Shown here in pieces: positions 9,300 to 18,479 of a DNA stretch of 29,250 nucleotides. Position 1 is the stretch's first letter; each line of letters opens with the position of its first letter. Source of the DNA: UBA7396 sp036172015. GTDB lineage: Bacteria; Patescibacteriota; Gracilibacteria; BD1-5; UBA6164. The notes below the pieces were generated by a model. It worked only from the letters and a program-made list of their open reading frames with translations, made no database searches and was not told where the DNA came from. The position numbers and the translations under genes were made by a program. Location of the stretch: positions 1 through 29,250 of the forward strand of contig JAVHSE010000070.1 of assembly GCA_036172015.1 (NCBI GenBank). Direction: 5' to 3'.

Positions 9300-9788
9300 T
9301 TACAAACAAACAAGTTTTTTCTCAAAAAGATTTTCTAATTTTTGCATTGGTGTGATATAATTTATTCATCAATGTTTTCTCTTTGTATTGTAGAAAACAA
9401 GCCAATCCATTAATTTTAAATTAAAATCTTTATTTGAAGTAAATTCATATTTTCTAAAAAATTGTTCTTCAAATATCCTCCAAAATCTTTCTATTTTTCA
9501 ATTTGTTTGAGGTTTTCTTACTTTTGTATATTTATGTACTATATTTAGTTTTTCAAGCATTATCTCAAAGCTATGATACTTTCTTGATGATATATAATGA
9601 GTGGTAAATTCAAGTCAATTATCAGAAAGTAATTTTTTAATCGTTATTCCCTTATTTTTAAACCATTTATAAGTTCTTTTTAGAAAATCAGATACTGTTT
9701 TTGCTTTTTTATTTGGTAAAGTTTCAGTATAATTTATTCTTGTAGCATCATCTATTACAGAAGCCATATATTTTTTATGCTTTGTTTT
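9300..9788 (-). pseudogene. Transposase integrase core, N-terminally truncated
   Basis: The frame from the ATG at 9767 gives 155 residues (it is open back to an in-frame TAA at 9791-9789) and stops at 9300. It is the catalytic core of an rve-type DDE transposase: a first Asp in MASVIDDATR, a second in LLSDNGLEF (about residue 49) and the Glu in TNGKIERFW (about residue 93). A normal transposase would have a helix-turn-helix region of about 100 or more residues before this. Here the upstream DNA holds fragments in a different frame (for example HRWKYPMNMYLKN running into a TAA), which points to a frameshift or deletion. Both conserved glycines (SDNG and TNGK) are TGA, so the element was already adapted to UGA = Gly. 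It is probably inactive alone. Confidence 0.75.
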
Positions 9789-9898
9789 TTAAATACATAT
9801 TCATTGGATATTTCCATCTATGCATAATATGTATTATACACTCTACGTTCTTCTTTATCTTTTCATTTTGAAATTTTCATTTTTTCTGTATAGTTATT

Positions 9899-9920
9899 AA
9901 AAATTTCTACACAACCTGAT
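9899..9920 (-). repeat. Terminal inverted repeat of the IS (right in window)
   Basis: This is the inverse complement of the repeat at 9252-9273 at 19 of 22 positions; it lies on the transposase start side of the element. Confidence 0.75.
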
Positions 9921-9977
9921 TAAGTTTTACAATTATATCAAATCTCTTCCTTATAGTAAATTTTTATAAACTACCCT

Positions 9978-10970
9978 ATGAATATTGCAATAATGATGTC
10001 AGTTTGATGTCACAACTTATGAGATGAGTTGATTTTAAAAAATGAAATCCAACTTTTGAAAGAAACATATTGACATAATACAAATTTTAAAATTTTTACC
10101 TATGATCTCAACCATATATTTTATACGAATGATAGGATTCAATATATTGAATATTTTCCAATTTGAATCAAAAATCCACAAAATATCGTTCGAAATATAA
10201 AAAATTATTTTTTATTTGTTCAAACTATTTTTTGGGCAAATAAAGTGGTAATTTGATGAGGATGAATCATGTTTGATAATGAATCTTGAAATTATTCAAA
10301 TCCACTCAATCAATGGATTTTTAGAACCAGTTTTATAAAAATGATGAAAAAAGATATCATTTTTTATTGAGTAAGTATTGATATAAAAACAGAAGAAAAT
10401 TTGAAAAAAATAAAAAAAATCTTTTCTACTGGAAAAGAGATTTATGTAAGAGATAAAGCAAGTTTTGAATTATTACAAGATTTATGAGTGAAATCAGAAA
10501 TTATTTTAGATCCAGTGTTTCATGATAATGGAAGTATTGGATGAGTAAATTACAAGAAAAATTTTTTAATAAAAAAAATCGATGCTCAAAAGTTTTGTTT
10601 GAAAGATTTAGAAAATATTGATTTTCATAAAAAAATAGTTTGATTCGCTTTGAGGAGTTCATATTTGAATAATGAATATCAACTTATAAATGAAATCATT
10701 GATTTTATTTTAAAAAATTGATGAACCATTATTTTACTTCCTCATTCTTTTCATCAAACAGATGATACAGTAAATGATTTAAAATTTTTAACTCAATTTA
10801 TAAAACCATGAGTACATATTACTTCATCTCTAGATGAAACTTATCAAATATATAAACAAAAAAAAATACACTTTTGTCTATCTATGAGATTACATTCAAT
10901 GATTTTATCTCAAATCTATGCCATAGATTTTATAGGTATAAAATATGCTCAAAAGTGAGATATTATGTAA
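9978..10970 (+). CDS. csaB: Polysaccharide pyruvyl transferase (CsaB-like)
   Basis: This 330-residue protein resembles CsaB / polysaccharide pyruvyl transferases, which add ketal pyruvate to cell-wall polysaccharide, in other bacteria creating the ligand for SLH-domain surface proteins. The N-terminus has the glycine-rich strand-loop IAIMMSVGCHNLGDELIL. The motif VVIGGGGIMFDN is seen at about residue 90, VSIDIKTEEN and VRDKASFELL in the middle, and KPGVHITSSLDETYQIY, then MRLHSMILSQIYAIDFIGI near the end. The last is the family's conserved RLH-SxI-A segment. The protein ends about 10 residues after this, where relatives continue for a few dozen residues, so the C-terminus may be clipped. Only 1 base separates its stop from the stop of the convergent pilC. 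The start is 57 bases from the IS end. Confidence 0.85.
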
Positions 10971-10971
10971 A

Positions 10972-12132
10972 TTACATTACATTTGCCATATTAAAAAAAG
11001 GTAGAAGTATAGCCATAATCATGGTTCCAACAACAGCTCAAACAAATATAATAACGACTGGTTCAATTACATTTGAAAGTCATTTTACGATAACATCAAC
11101 TTCTTTATTAAATTTTACAGCTATTTTAATCAGAAGTATTGGCATTTTTCATGTTTGTTCTCAAATTTTTATAACCGATGCCAATTCTATTGGAAAATAA
11201 GCATCATCTTTTCATTCTTTGAGTTTTCTTATTCACATCAGTTCACTCAGAGCGATTCACTCATTGAGTTCGAGACTTATTTCGTTGAGTCTTTTTTCAT
11301 AATAAGCATTATCAAGACTTTTTTTACTTATTTCTAAAGCTTCATTAATCATAATTCCATTTTGAAGGAGAGTTCAAAGAGTGCTGGCAAAAATAGCGAG
11401 TATTTTTTTTCTTATCAGTCATCAAAAAATTGGTATTTTTAATACGATTTCATCAGCATATATTTTTGTGCTCGAATGATTTTTAAAAGTAATCAGACAT
11501 CAAAAAATAAAAAATAATCAAAATCATATTTTTATGTAGTTATCTTGTAGAAATTGAGAAGTATTTATAACATTTTGAGTTAAATCTGGTAAATTTGCTC
11601 TCGAATCGATATACATTTTTTGGACTTTTGGAATAACAAATAACATAAATCCGGCTATCATAGCTATGGAAAGAGTAACTATAATACTTGGATATATAAG
11701 AGCTCATATGACTTTTGATTTTAATTCTGCATTTTTTTCCTCTCTATCTCTGATTATTTCAAATGAATTAGCAAGTTTTCCTGTAATCTCTCACATTTTT
11801 ATCATATAAATATCAAAATTTGAAAAAATTTTATCAAATCATCATAATATTTCAGCAAGTTTTTTTCATCTATTTATTTCTTTTGACATGGTTTCAAGAA
11901 GAAATTTTATATTTTTATCTTTTGTTTGAAATAACATAATAGACAAAGAATTTGTTATTGGAATTCCAGAGTTAATTAAACTATATAAAGAATCAAAAAA
12001 ATTAATTTTTTGTTTTTGATTTAAATGTAATGATGTTTTTTTATTTCATAAAAGCTTTATTTTATCAACAAAACTTTTGAAATGTATTTTTTCTTTTTTT
12101 TCTTCAATGAGCGTAGACTCTTCTCTTTTCAT
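10972..12132 (-). CDS. pilC: Type IV pilus / type II secretion inner-membrane protein PilC/GspF (first copy)
   Basis: This 386-residue platform protein has two T2SSF domains. The first (about residues 43-165) begins FFDSLYSLINSGIPITNSL and contains FDIYMIKMGEITGKLANSF. A long transmembrane helix follows (PSIIVTLSIAMIAGFMLFVIPK). The second half repeats the pattern (FASTLGTLLQNGIMINEAL and FPIELASVIKIGEQTGKMPI), and the protein ends in the last helix, IEPVVIIFVGAVVGTMIMAILL. The E-x-TG signature (GEITGKL, GEQTGKM) occurs in both halves, with TGA for several Gly. PilC anchors the assembly ATPases to the membrane. It is separated by about 2.4 kb from the pilus cluster, on the opposite strand and without pilB/pilT beside it. 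It diverges from hsp20. Confidence 0.93.
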
Positions 12133-12254
12133 TTTTAGAACTTATAATTTATAATTTTCAATCTCTATTTTTACTTATTGTATCATTTAATTTGTTTTTT
12201 TACAAAAAATTTTATAATATACTTATAAATTTTATTTGCTTATCATAAAAAATT

Positions 12255-12689
12255 ATGTTTAAAATATTTTGAATCGGGTGAGATGATGAACATCATGATG
12301 ATGGAAAAGTAGAAGTAATTCATTCTCATGAAGAAATACTCGATCAAGAAGTTGGTCAAGTAGCTCTTGATGTATTAGAATCCGATGAAGATGTATATAT
12401 TATAGCTCCTATTGCATGAGTAGAATATGAAGATATTGATCTCTCTATAAATAAAACCGTACTCACTATAAAATGATCAAGATGAAAAACTCAAGAATAT
12501 GATATCGAAGGAATTCATATAAGAAATAGCGAATGTTTTTGGTGAAAATTTATTAGAAATATTATACTCCCAGAAAATTTAGCATTAAATAAAATAAAAG
12601 CTTATATGCAAAATAATTTACTTATTGTAAGTATACCAAAGTTAAAATTTGATTCAAAAAATATAAAAATAAACAAAGTAGAAAGTTAA
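12255..12689 (+). CDS. Small heat-shock protein (Hsp20 family)
   Basis: This 144-residue chaperone prevents aggregation of unfolding proteins without using ATP. After an acidic, His/Asp-rich N-terminus (GGDDEHHDDGK) comes an alpha-crystallin domain from about residue 36. Strands are visible in VALDVLESDEDVYIIAPIAG, VEYEDIDLSINKTVLTIKG, the loop ECFWGKFIRNIILPEN (the family's F-x-R-x-x-x-LP region) and LALNKIKAYMQNNLLIVSIPK (the N-x-L-x-I-x-IPK end of the domain). The short tail IKINKVES carries an I-K-I sequence, the I-x-I docking motif. No CIRCE operator is seen upstream. A TATAAT box at 12213-12218 is the best -10 candidate. It may be cotranscribed with the next two small genes (45-base gap). 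Confidence 0.88.
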
Positions 12690-12734
12690 AAAATAATTTT
12701 CTTTCCATTTTACTTTTTTAATGTAATAAATGAC

Positions 12735-12977
12735 ATGTTTTCAAAAAATAAAAAAATAAATTATTGAGCAAAAAAAGTTGATAAAATAGTTACTGGATTT
12801 ATTATTGGATCGGCACTTGTTTCAATATTTTGACTTACTCATACAAAAAAATGAAAAGAAATTTCAAATGAAGTAAAAGTGATACTTTCCCCAACTGTAC
12901 ATAAAGCTTCTTCAAAAGCGATGTGAATCATAGGAAAAACTCTTGTTTTTTTTGCTGGAATATTTTCTAAAAAATAA
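12735..12977 (+). CDS. Small single-helix membrane protein, unidentified
   Basis: An 80-residue protein with a basic N-terminus (MFSKNKKINYGAKKVDK), a hydrophobic helix (IVTGFIIGSALVSIFGL, about residues 18-34), a charged middle (TKKGKEISNEVK) and a second amphipathic or hydrophobic stretch near the end (IIGKTLVFFAGIFSKK). The architecture, one helix near the N-terminus followed by a Lys/Glu-rich segment, resembles small membrane proteins of the YtxH type, but the sequence is too short to assign. It ends 3 bases before the start of the next gene, so the two are probably translated from one mRNA. TGA encodes four glycines in it. Confidence 0.7.
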
Positions 12978-12980
12978 CAT

Positions 12981-13670
12981 ATGAAAATTATTATATTATT
13001 TATTTGTTTGTTTTTATTTCATTTTACTTATGCAGAAGATTGAATTCTTGATACATGTTCTGTTACCTCAGAATTAACACAATGTATAGAATCAAATAAA
13101 AATTGAGATCCAAGAAATATTCAAGATTTTGTGTGTTTGAGTTCAAATAATTCATATGAAATATTATTACAAATAATTTTGGATAAAGAATTTAAAAAAA
13201 TTGATAAAGATATGGAAACATATCTAGTAAAATTAGAAGATAATAAAAATGAATTTTTTTGACCAGAATCAACAAAAAGTTTATTAGAATGAATAGATGA
13301 AATTGAATCGAAATTTTCACTTTATGATGAGGGAAGTTTTTGAAAAAGGTATATGGAAAATTGTTGAATTTGACTTATTGCAAAAGCTTCAGAATGTTTT
13401 TCTTCGATTCCTTCCATTCATATAGAAAAATATTTTCAAGAATCAACTTGTAAAGCTCTTGTGATAACAAAATTAGAAGTATTTAAAGGAGTTTCTTATG
13501 ATATTTTGAAATTAAATAAATGACAAGTTGCGAAAGATGAAAAGAAAAAAAATACACAAAAAAGAAGAACAAAATATGATAAATTATTAGAAATAATCTC
13601 AATGAATATTTGATATTTAGATAGAATATGGAAAAAATGGCCTTCAACAACTAAAAATCCTCATAAATAA
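12981..13670 (+). CDS. Secreted Cys-containing protein, unidentified
   Basis: This 229-residue protein has a clear signal peptide (MKIIILFICLFLFHFTYAED, cleavage likely after TYA). The mature part is mostly helical and charged and contains about six cysteines (TCSVTSELTQC, FVCL, MENCGIG, SECFSS, STCKAL) that could form disulfides outside the cytoplasm. The C-terminal third is strongly basic (KDEKKKNTQKRRTKYDK) and ends KKWPSTTKNPHK. No family is recognised. It sits between a small membrane protein (3-base gap) and ksgA (10-base gap), so it appears to be in one transcription unit with both. The operon partner ksgA does not suggest a function, since it is a housekeeping rRNA enzyme. Confidence 0.75.
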
Positions 13671-13680
13671 TTCGTATTTT

Positions 13681-14481
13681 ATGGAAGAAATAATTAAAAA
13701 ATATAATATTAAAGCGAAAAAATCATTCGGGCAAAATTTTTTAATGGATGAAAAAATTCTTCATGATATTTCTGAAATTACCAATATCTATTGAGAAAAT
13801 ATTTTGGAAGTTTGACCATGATTTTGAGCACTTACTTGAAAAATTTTAGATAAAAATCCTATCAGTTTAACATTAGTCGAACTTGATAATTTTATGGTTG
13901 ATATATTGAATGATAGAATAAAACATCAAGAATTAGAGACTATAAAAACTCATTTTGAAATTATAAATGCAGATATTCTTACTATAGAATCAAAGTATGA
14001 AAATTATAAAATAATAGCAAATATTCCATATTATATTACTTCACCGATTATTTTTAGATTTCTTTATGAAGTAAAATACAAACCGAGTGAAATGATTATA
14101 TTGATGCAAAAAGAAGTTTGAGAGAGAATTACTGCTAAAAAATCCTCAGTATTATCATTATTTATTCAAAAAAAATGTATGGTACAACAAAAAATATTTG
14201 TTTCTAAAACTTGTTTTTCGCCATCTCCAAAAATTGATTCATGAGTATTGTTTTTTCAAACACATACGATGTATGATGATGTAAATGATGCATTATTTTT
14301 ATCTTTTATAAAAGCAAGTTTTTCAAATCCAAGAAAAAAAATGGTAAATAATTTAGCAAATGCTGGATATAATAAACAAAAAATTCTTCTCAAAATATGA
14401 GAAATATGATTCAATGAAAATACGAGAGCAGAAGAATTATCGATTGATAATTTCATATTTCTTTTCAAACAGATTCAATAA
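13681..14481 (+). CDS. ksgA: 16S rRNA dimethyladenosine transferase (KsgA/RsmA)
   Basis: This 266-residue enzyme dimethylates two adjacent adenosines in the 3'-terminal hairpin of 16S rRNA using S-adenosylmethionine, a late step in small-subunit assembly. Visible motifs: KKSFGQNFLMD (N-terminal motif), EVGPGFGALT (SAM loop, about residues 43-52), LVELDNFM, NADIL, ANIPYYITSPI (catalytic NIPY, residues 114-117), LMQKEVGERI, FSPSPKIDSGV and the C-terminal FSNPRKKMVNNL. Full length for the family. Three of four glycines of the SAM loop region are TGA codons, so this gene alone requires UGA = Gly. The ATG at 13681 sits just before KKSFGQNF, as expected. It ends in a hairpin terminator. Confidence 0.96.
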
Positions 14482-14512
14482 TTCATTATTTATAGTGAAT
14501 TATTTTGTTTTT
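14477..14512 (+). terminator. Terminator of the hsp20-ksgA unit
   Basis: The 9-bp arms AATAATTCA (14477-14485) and TGAATTATT (14496-14504) enclose a 10-base loop and are followed by a T-rich tail. The arm includes the ksgA stop codon. Confidence 0.65.
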
Positions 14513-14531
14513 ATCAAATCTTTCATATAAT
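14505..14531 (+). promoter_or_regulatory. Putative promoter of the pilus cluster
   Basis: TATAAT at 14526-14531 is preceded by TTGTTT at 14505-14510 with a 15-base spacer. It lies 30 bases before the first pilin-like gene. The spacer is short and the surrounding DNA is AT-rich, so this is only suggestive. Confidence 0.35.
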
Positions 14532-14560
14532 AAATAAAATTTAATTTTTAATCCACAAAT

Positions 14561-14986
14561 ATGAAAAAAATCATTTTATTTATTATTGGAATAGGAATAT
14601 TTTTATCTTGTTTTGATGTATTTGCAGGTATTTTTGATACTCCAGCTGATGTTATTTATTGTCCAAATAATCTAGATGGAACTCCAACTTGTTCGTTAAC
14701 TGGATGAACCCAGACTGTAAAAGATGGACTTACGAGCATTAATACTACCGATACTACTTCAGTCTATGTACAAAATATTGTGAAATATTTATTGACTTTT
14801 CTTTCTATAATAGCAGTTATATATGTTATATATGCATGATTTAAAATTCTGGTATCTGGATGAAATGAAGAAGATATTAAAAAATCAAAAACAACTATTT
14901 TTTCTGTAGTGATTGGAATTATTATTATATGGCTTGCATATGCTATAGTTTCATGGATATTAAAATTTGTAACTTTGACTATTTAG
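14561..14986 (+). CDS. Pilin-like two-helix membrane protein (T4SS_pilin/VirB2-like)
   Basis: This 141-residue protein has a signal peptide (MKKIILFIIGIGIFLSCFDVFAG), a short extracytoplasmic region with a Cys pair (YCPNNLDGTPTCSL) and two hydrophobic helices at the C-terminus (IVKYLLTFLSIIAVIYVIYAGFKIL and TTIFSVVIGIIIIWLAYAIVSWILKFV) joined by VSGGNEEDIKKSK. The helix-SGGNEE-helix pattern is typical of small proteins in CPR genomes annotated as type IV secretion pilin-like (VirB2/TrbC-like). The Cys in LSCFD sits inside the signal region, and a lipobox reading is possible but weak. It opens the pilus cluster, 78 bases before the PilN-like gene. One of the two TAG stops in the window. Exact role in the pilus is unknown. 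Confidence 0.8.
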
Positions 14987-15064
14987 TTTTTTCCTCATTT
15001 TTTTTTGCAAATAATAAAATTGTATGATAATATTAAGTATATTTTACATTATAACTTAATATAT

Positions 15065-15610
15065 ATGGTTTCTACCAATGAATATATAACTGATACGAAA
15101 GCGACAAAATCAATGTATGTTGCAGCTGGAAGTTTCCTTCTTGTTTTGGTTTTAAATATTTCACTTTATTTTTATAATGCTTCTTTACTTTCCACCTCTG
15201 AAAAATACACAAAAGAGATAGTTACTTTAGAAGAAAGTATAAAAAAAGTGAATAATGATGATAAAGTTACTTTGTATACATTAATACAAGCAAACAAAAT
15301 ATTTTTAGATAAATATGCATATTTATCTAAAATACCAGAATTTATAAATAATATAAAAGAATTATCAAAAACTTTTCAAGTTACTTTTGAAAATTTTACT
15401 TATTCAAATTCTACTATAAATTTTTCAGCTCTCGCAGTTGATGATGCGGTAAGTTTAGGTTATGAGAAAACGAAAAAGTTTATTTGAAATTTTAGAGATA
15501 AATGATGAAAAGATATTCCTCTCAATAATCAATTATTTTCGCTTCATTTTATTGATTCTTTTCAATGACAAAATCAAATACGATTTAATGTAAATTTTAA
15601 ATTAAAATAA
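15065..15610 (+). CDS. PilN-like type IV pilus inner-membrane assembly protein
   Basis: This 181-residue bitopic protein has a cytoplasmic N-terminus (MVSTNEYITDTKATKSMY), one transmembrane helix (VAAGSFLLVLVLNISLYFY, about residues 21-38) and a periplasmic-side coiled coil (STSEKYTKEIVTLEESIKKV) followed by a small beta domain (TFQVTFENFTYSNSTINFSA). This is the layout of PilN, which with PilO aligns the pilus machine. It stands immediately upstream of a PilO-like gene and pilC, as in classical pilMNO loci, though no pilM is present. Similarity is structural rather than by clear motifs. An ATG at 15005 in frame would add 20 residues, but the 15065 start gives a standard topology. The gap to the next gene is 22 bases. 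Confidence 0.7.
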
Positions 15611-15632
15611 AATATAACCTAATTATCTTTGT

Positions 15633-16166
15633 ATGAATAATAAAACAAAATATTCTTTATTTACTTATTTATTTTTAGTAGCAACTTTATTTTTATTTCT
15701 TTTTACGAAAGATTTTTACACTCAAATGGTAGAAAATAAAGAACAAATAGCACTATTAGAAACAAAAATCAAACAAAAAACTCAAGAATATAATAAAATT
15801 TCAAAAATTAAATCTCAAATAGATGCTGGAGAAATGAAAGATATTCAGTTTAATAAATTTTTAATTCAATTTCATGAAGATGAATTGATAGATTATTTTT
15901 ATGCTTATGGAAATCAGCATCTTACGAATCTAAAAATAGAATCATTACATCTTTCTGAGTGAACATTAAATGAATTTGGATTTCACGAAGCAAAAATTAA
16001 TTTAGCTGTTACTTTTAATTCTGAACAAGATATGATAAATATGATTAATTTTTTACTTATGAGTGATAAATATAATCTCTATATACATGAATTTAATTAC
16101 CATTTAGGGCAAGATCCAAAATTACCTATACAAATTACACTCCCTTTAAAAGTACTTTATAAATAA
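15633..16166 (+). CDS. PilO-like type IV pilus inner-membrane assembly protein
   Basis: This 177-residue protein has a short cytoplasmic N-terminus, one transmembrane helix (LFTYLFLVATLFLFLFT, about residues 9-25), a coiled coil (QMVENKEQIALLETKIKQKT, about 31-50) and a C-terminal alpha/beta domain. The final segments YNLYIHEFNYHLGQ and LPIQITLPLKVLYK look like the last strands of the PilO ferredoxin-like fold. PilO and PilN form the periplasmic alignment complex of type IV pili. The position between the PilN-like gene and pilC supports the call; sequence similarity alone would not. It runs in the same unit, 28 bases before pilC. Confidence 0.7.
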
Positions 16167-16194
16167 AAATTAGCATTTTATTACACCAATCATT

Positions 16195-17298
16195 ATGAAT
16201 AATTGAAATGAACAAATAAATGTTCTTGAAAAAGAATTTTACCTTTTTAAAAAGGTAAGTTTAATGGATAAATTTAATTTTTATGAATATCTCTCAATTA
16301 TGTTAGATGGAGGGGTAACCATTACTGAATCTTTAGAGTCAGTTTGAAAAAAAATGAAAAATCTTTATTTTAAAGAAAAAATTTCAGAAATACTTTTATT
16401 TATTTCTTCTGGAGATAGTTTGAATAAAGCTATGAAAAAATTGCCAGATATTTTTACACAATCAGAGTATTCTATAATTGAAGCATGAGAAAAATCATGA
16501 ACTTTAGTTTCTACTCTTTCTTCACTTGCATGAGAATTTAAAAAATTATATGAATTAAAACAAACGATTACCTCATCTTTAACCTACCCAATTATAATTT
16601 TACTTTTTTTAATTGTGGCTGTTTTAATAGTAATGACCTATGTTATACCGGGAATCATTCCATTAATAGAAGAATCATGAGTAGAAAAACCTTTTGCTAC
16701 CGTGGCACTTATTGCAACGAGTGATTTTATAAGTAATAATATTTTTTGGATACTTTTTTCTACTCTTTTTATGATTATTTTATTTCTATTTTTTAAATCT
16801 TCAGATGGATGAAAAAAATTTATAGATAATGCATTATTAAAAACTCCACTTGTTGGGAATGTATATAAAAATTATATTATTTCATCAAGTGCTTCGATAC
16901 TTTGAATATTAATGAATGCTGGAATTCCTGTTGTAAAATCAATTATACTCGTTTGAAAATCAAGTAATAATACTATTTATGAAAATTTATTTAATGAAGT
17001 TTCTATGAAAGTTTGAGGATGAAAAAAAATAGTCGAATCTATGATTGAAACAGATTGAGAAAATGAATATTTTCCATCAGATTTTTTACAATTATTATCT
17101 GTTTGAGAAAAAACAGCCTCTATTGATAATGTGTGTAAAAAAATAAGTAATCAATATACGAGAGAAGTGAATTATTCTCTTGCAAATTTAGTAAAATGGA
17201 TTGAACCTTGAGCTATATTTGTAGCTTGAATATTTGTATTATGGTTTGCATTTGCCATATTTTGAGCTATATTAAAATTGACAGAAACAGTATGATAA
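16195..17298 (+). CDS. pilC: Type IV pilus inner-membrane platform protein PilC/GspF (second copy)
   Basis: This 367-residue protein has two T2SSF domains. The first (about residues 27-150) starts FYEYLSIMLDGGVTITESL and includes FTQSEYSIIEAGEKSGTLVS. The TM region follows (PIIILLFLIVAVLIVMTYVIPG). The second domain has ASILGILMNAGIPVVKSI and FPSDFLQLLSVGEKTASIDN, and the last helix is AIFVAGIFVLWFAFAIFGAI. It differs clearly from the other PilC at 10972-12132 (shorter N-terminus, GEKSG in place of GEITG), so this is an ancient paralogue rather than a recent copy. It lies in the pilus cluster and its stop overlaps the start of the next pilin gene (ATGATAA arrangement), which implies translational coupling. 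No assembly ATPase gene is in view. Confidence 0.92.
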
Positions 17299-17855
17299 AT
17301 CAATGAAAAGTCAAATATCATAAACAATGATTTACATTAATCGAATTAGTCATAGCTATGACTATATTTTTTATAATTATGATCATGACATATGTTAATT
17401 ATGCTTATTTTCAAAATATTGCAAAAGTAAAACTCAGTTTAAAAGAAATTTCTCAAAGTATTAATGAAGCAAGAAATTTAGCTATTTCTTGATTTGAAAA
17501 AAACTGAATCAATCAATCAATTTGAGTTTATTTTGATATAAGTAATAAAAATATTATTCAATTCTATTCATTTAATTACAATTCTGGAATTCTTTTAGAT
17601 TCAAATCAGCTTTTAAAAGAGAGAAAATTGCAAAATAATATTGGGATAGATGTTATTTCATCACAAGATAAAATAATGATTTATTTCTCATCTATTTCTG
17701 CAAAACCTGAAATTTATTCTTTTGATTCTGCAGGTATAAAAAGTGTTTTTTCTCCTTGAGAATTAAATTTTAGTATATCTTTTAAATGAGCTTCAAATTT
17801 TCCTTTAAAAAGAGAATTAAAATATTTTAAAAATACAAATGTAGTAGATTATTAA
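17292..17855 (+). CDS. Prepilin-like protein (type IV pilin, PilE/GspH-like)
   Basis: This 187-residue protein carries a type III prepilin leader: MINQGKVKYHKQG followed by FTLIELVIAM, with cleavage expected between Gly and Phe and the conserved Glu at mature position 5. The processing Gly is a TGA codon, so under the standard code neither leader nor pilin could be made. A long hydrophobic N-terminal helix (LVIAMTIFFIIMIMTYVNYA) and an alpha/beta C-terminal domain follow. The start at 17292 lies 6 bases before the end of pilC and overlaps its stop (ATGATAA). It is the first of four consecutive pilin-like genes and could be a major or minor pilin; the C-terminal domain has no cysteine pair. 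Confidence 0.9.
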
Positions 17856-17869
17856 ATAATATTTAAAAA

Positions 17870-18478
17870 ATGAAAAAATATAATAATGGATTTGCGATTA
17901 TTGAAATTTTAGTCTGAATCGTCATATTTACTTTATGACTTACTGGAGTGTATACTTTGATTCTATCAACTATGAACCTCAATGAATATTCAAAAAATTC
18001 AATTATTGCAACGAATTTAGCCAGAGAATCTCTTGAAAATATAAGGAATTTGAGAGATAATAATTATAAAAATTTATATAAATGGAATAAATTACCAGGA
18101 ATTTCTAATTTTAATGATTTTTTTTCAACTTGAGTATATTATATAGTCGAGAATGATGATCAAATTTCTTCTGATAAATTTTTAAAAATGGATCCAATCT
18201 CTGATTTTGCTGAAGGAAAAGAATTTTTATCTACAAAAATGCAATCGTATCAATTATGTTGAGATGGAGAACATAAATATACTTATGATTGTCATCTTCC
18301 AAATACAAAAACTTATTTTTATAGATATATAAAATTTGATGAAGTTATGTATAATAGTTGATGAGTGAATCTCATTATCCCAAATAGTCTGCAATTAACA
18401 TCAAAAGTTATTTGGCAAAATAGATGATATCATGAAATTGCATTAAAAACTATTTTAACTGATTATTTAAGACAATAA
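17870..18478 (+). CDS. Minor prepilin-like protein (PilV/GspI-like)
   Basis: This 202-residue protein has a short leader (MKKYNNG, cleavage after Gly) and the pilin helix FAIIEILVGIVIFTLGLTGVY, with Glu at mature position 5. The TTMNL-like segment (LILSTMNLNEYSKNSIIATNLARESLENIRNLRDN in register) resembles PilV/GspI minor pilins, which have an A-x-x-LA-R-E-x-x-E-x-x-R-x-x-R-D motif; here NLARESLENIRNLRDNN is seen. Two Cys residues (QLCGD and YDCHLP) could form a disulfide. It is 14 bases after the previous pilin and 1 base before the next one. Confidence 0.88.
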
Positions 18479-18479
18479 T

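Larger units (their letters stand above)
9252..9920 (-). mobile_element. Decayed 669-bp insertion sequence (rve-type DDE transposase)
   Basis: The two ends are imperfect inverted repeats that match at 19 of 22 positions (9252-9273 and 9899-9920, starting ATCAGGTT). Between them lies a minus-strand integrase-core transposase frame with upstream fragments in other frames. At about 0.67 kb it is shorter than typical autonomous IS3/IS481-type elements (about 1-1.5 kb), and the DNA-binding N-terminus of the transposase is largely absent. No convincing target-site duplication is visible in the flanking bases, so the exact ends are uncertain by a few bases. It lies between the surface-protein gene and the pyruvyl-transferase gene and interrupts neither. 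Confidence 0.75.

Noticed and set aside
9240..9930. A target-site duplication flanking the insertion sequence
   Set aside because: The bases next to the two inverted repeats (AACTC and TAAGT) do not match as a direct repeat.
12133..12254. A heat-shock operator in the hsp20 promoter region
   Set aside because: Only AT-rich promoter-like boxes; no inverted repeat matching CIRCE or a similar operator.
14256..14468. A 70-residue minus-strand ORF inside ksgA
   Set aside because: Antisense shadow of KsgA, with no start context or family signature.
10972..17298. The two pilC genes as a recent duplication
   Set aside because: They differ in length, N-terminus and most residues outside the shared motifs, so they are old paralogues.
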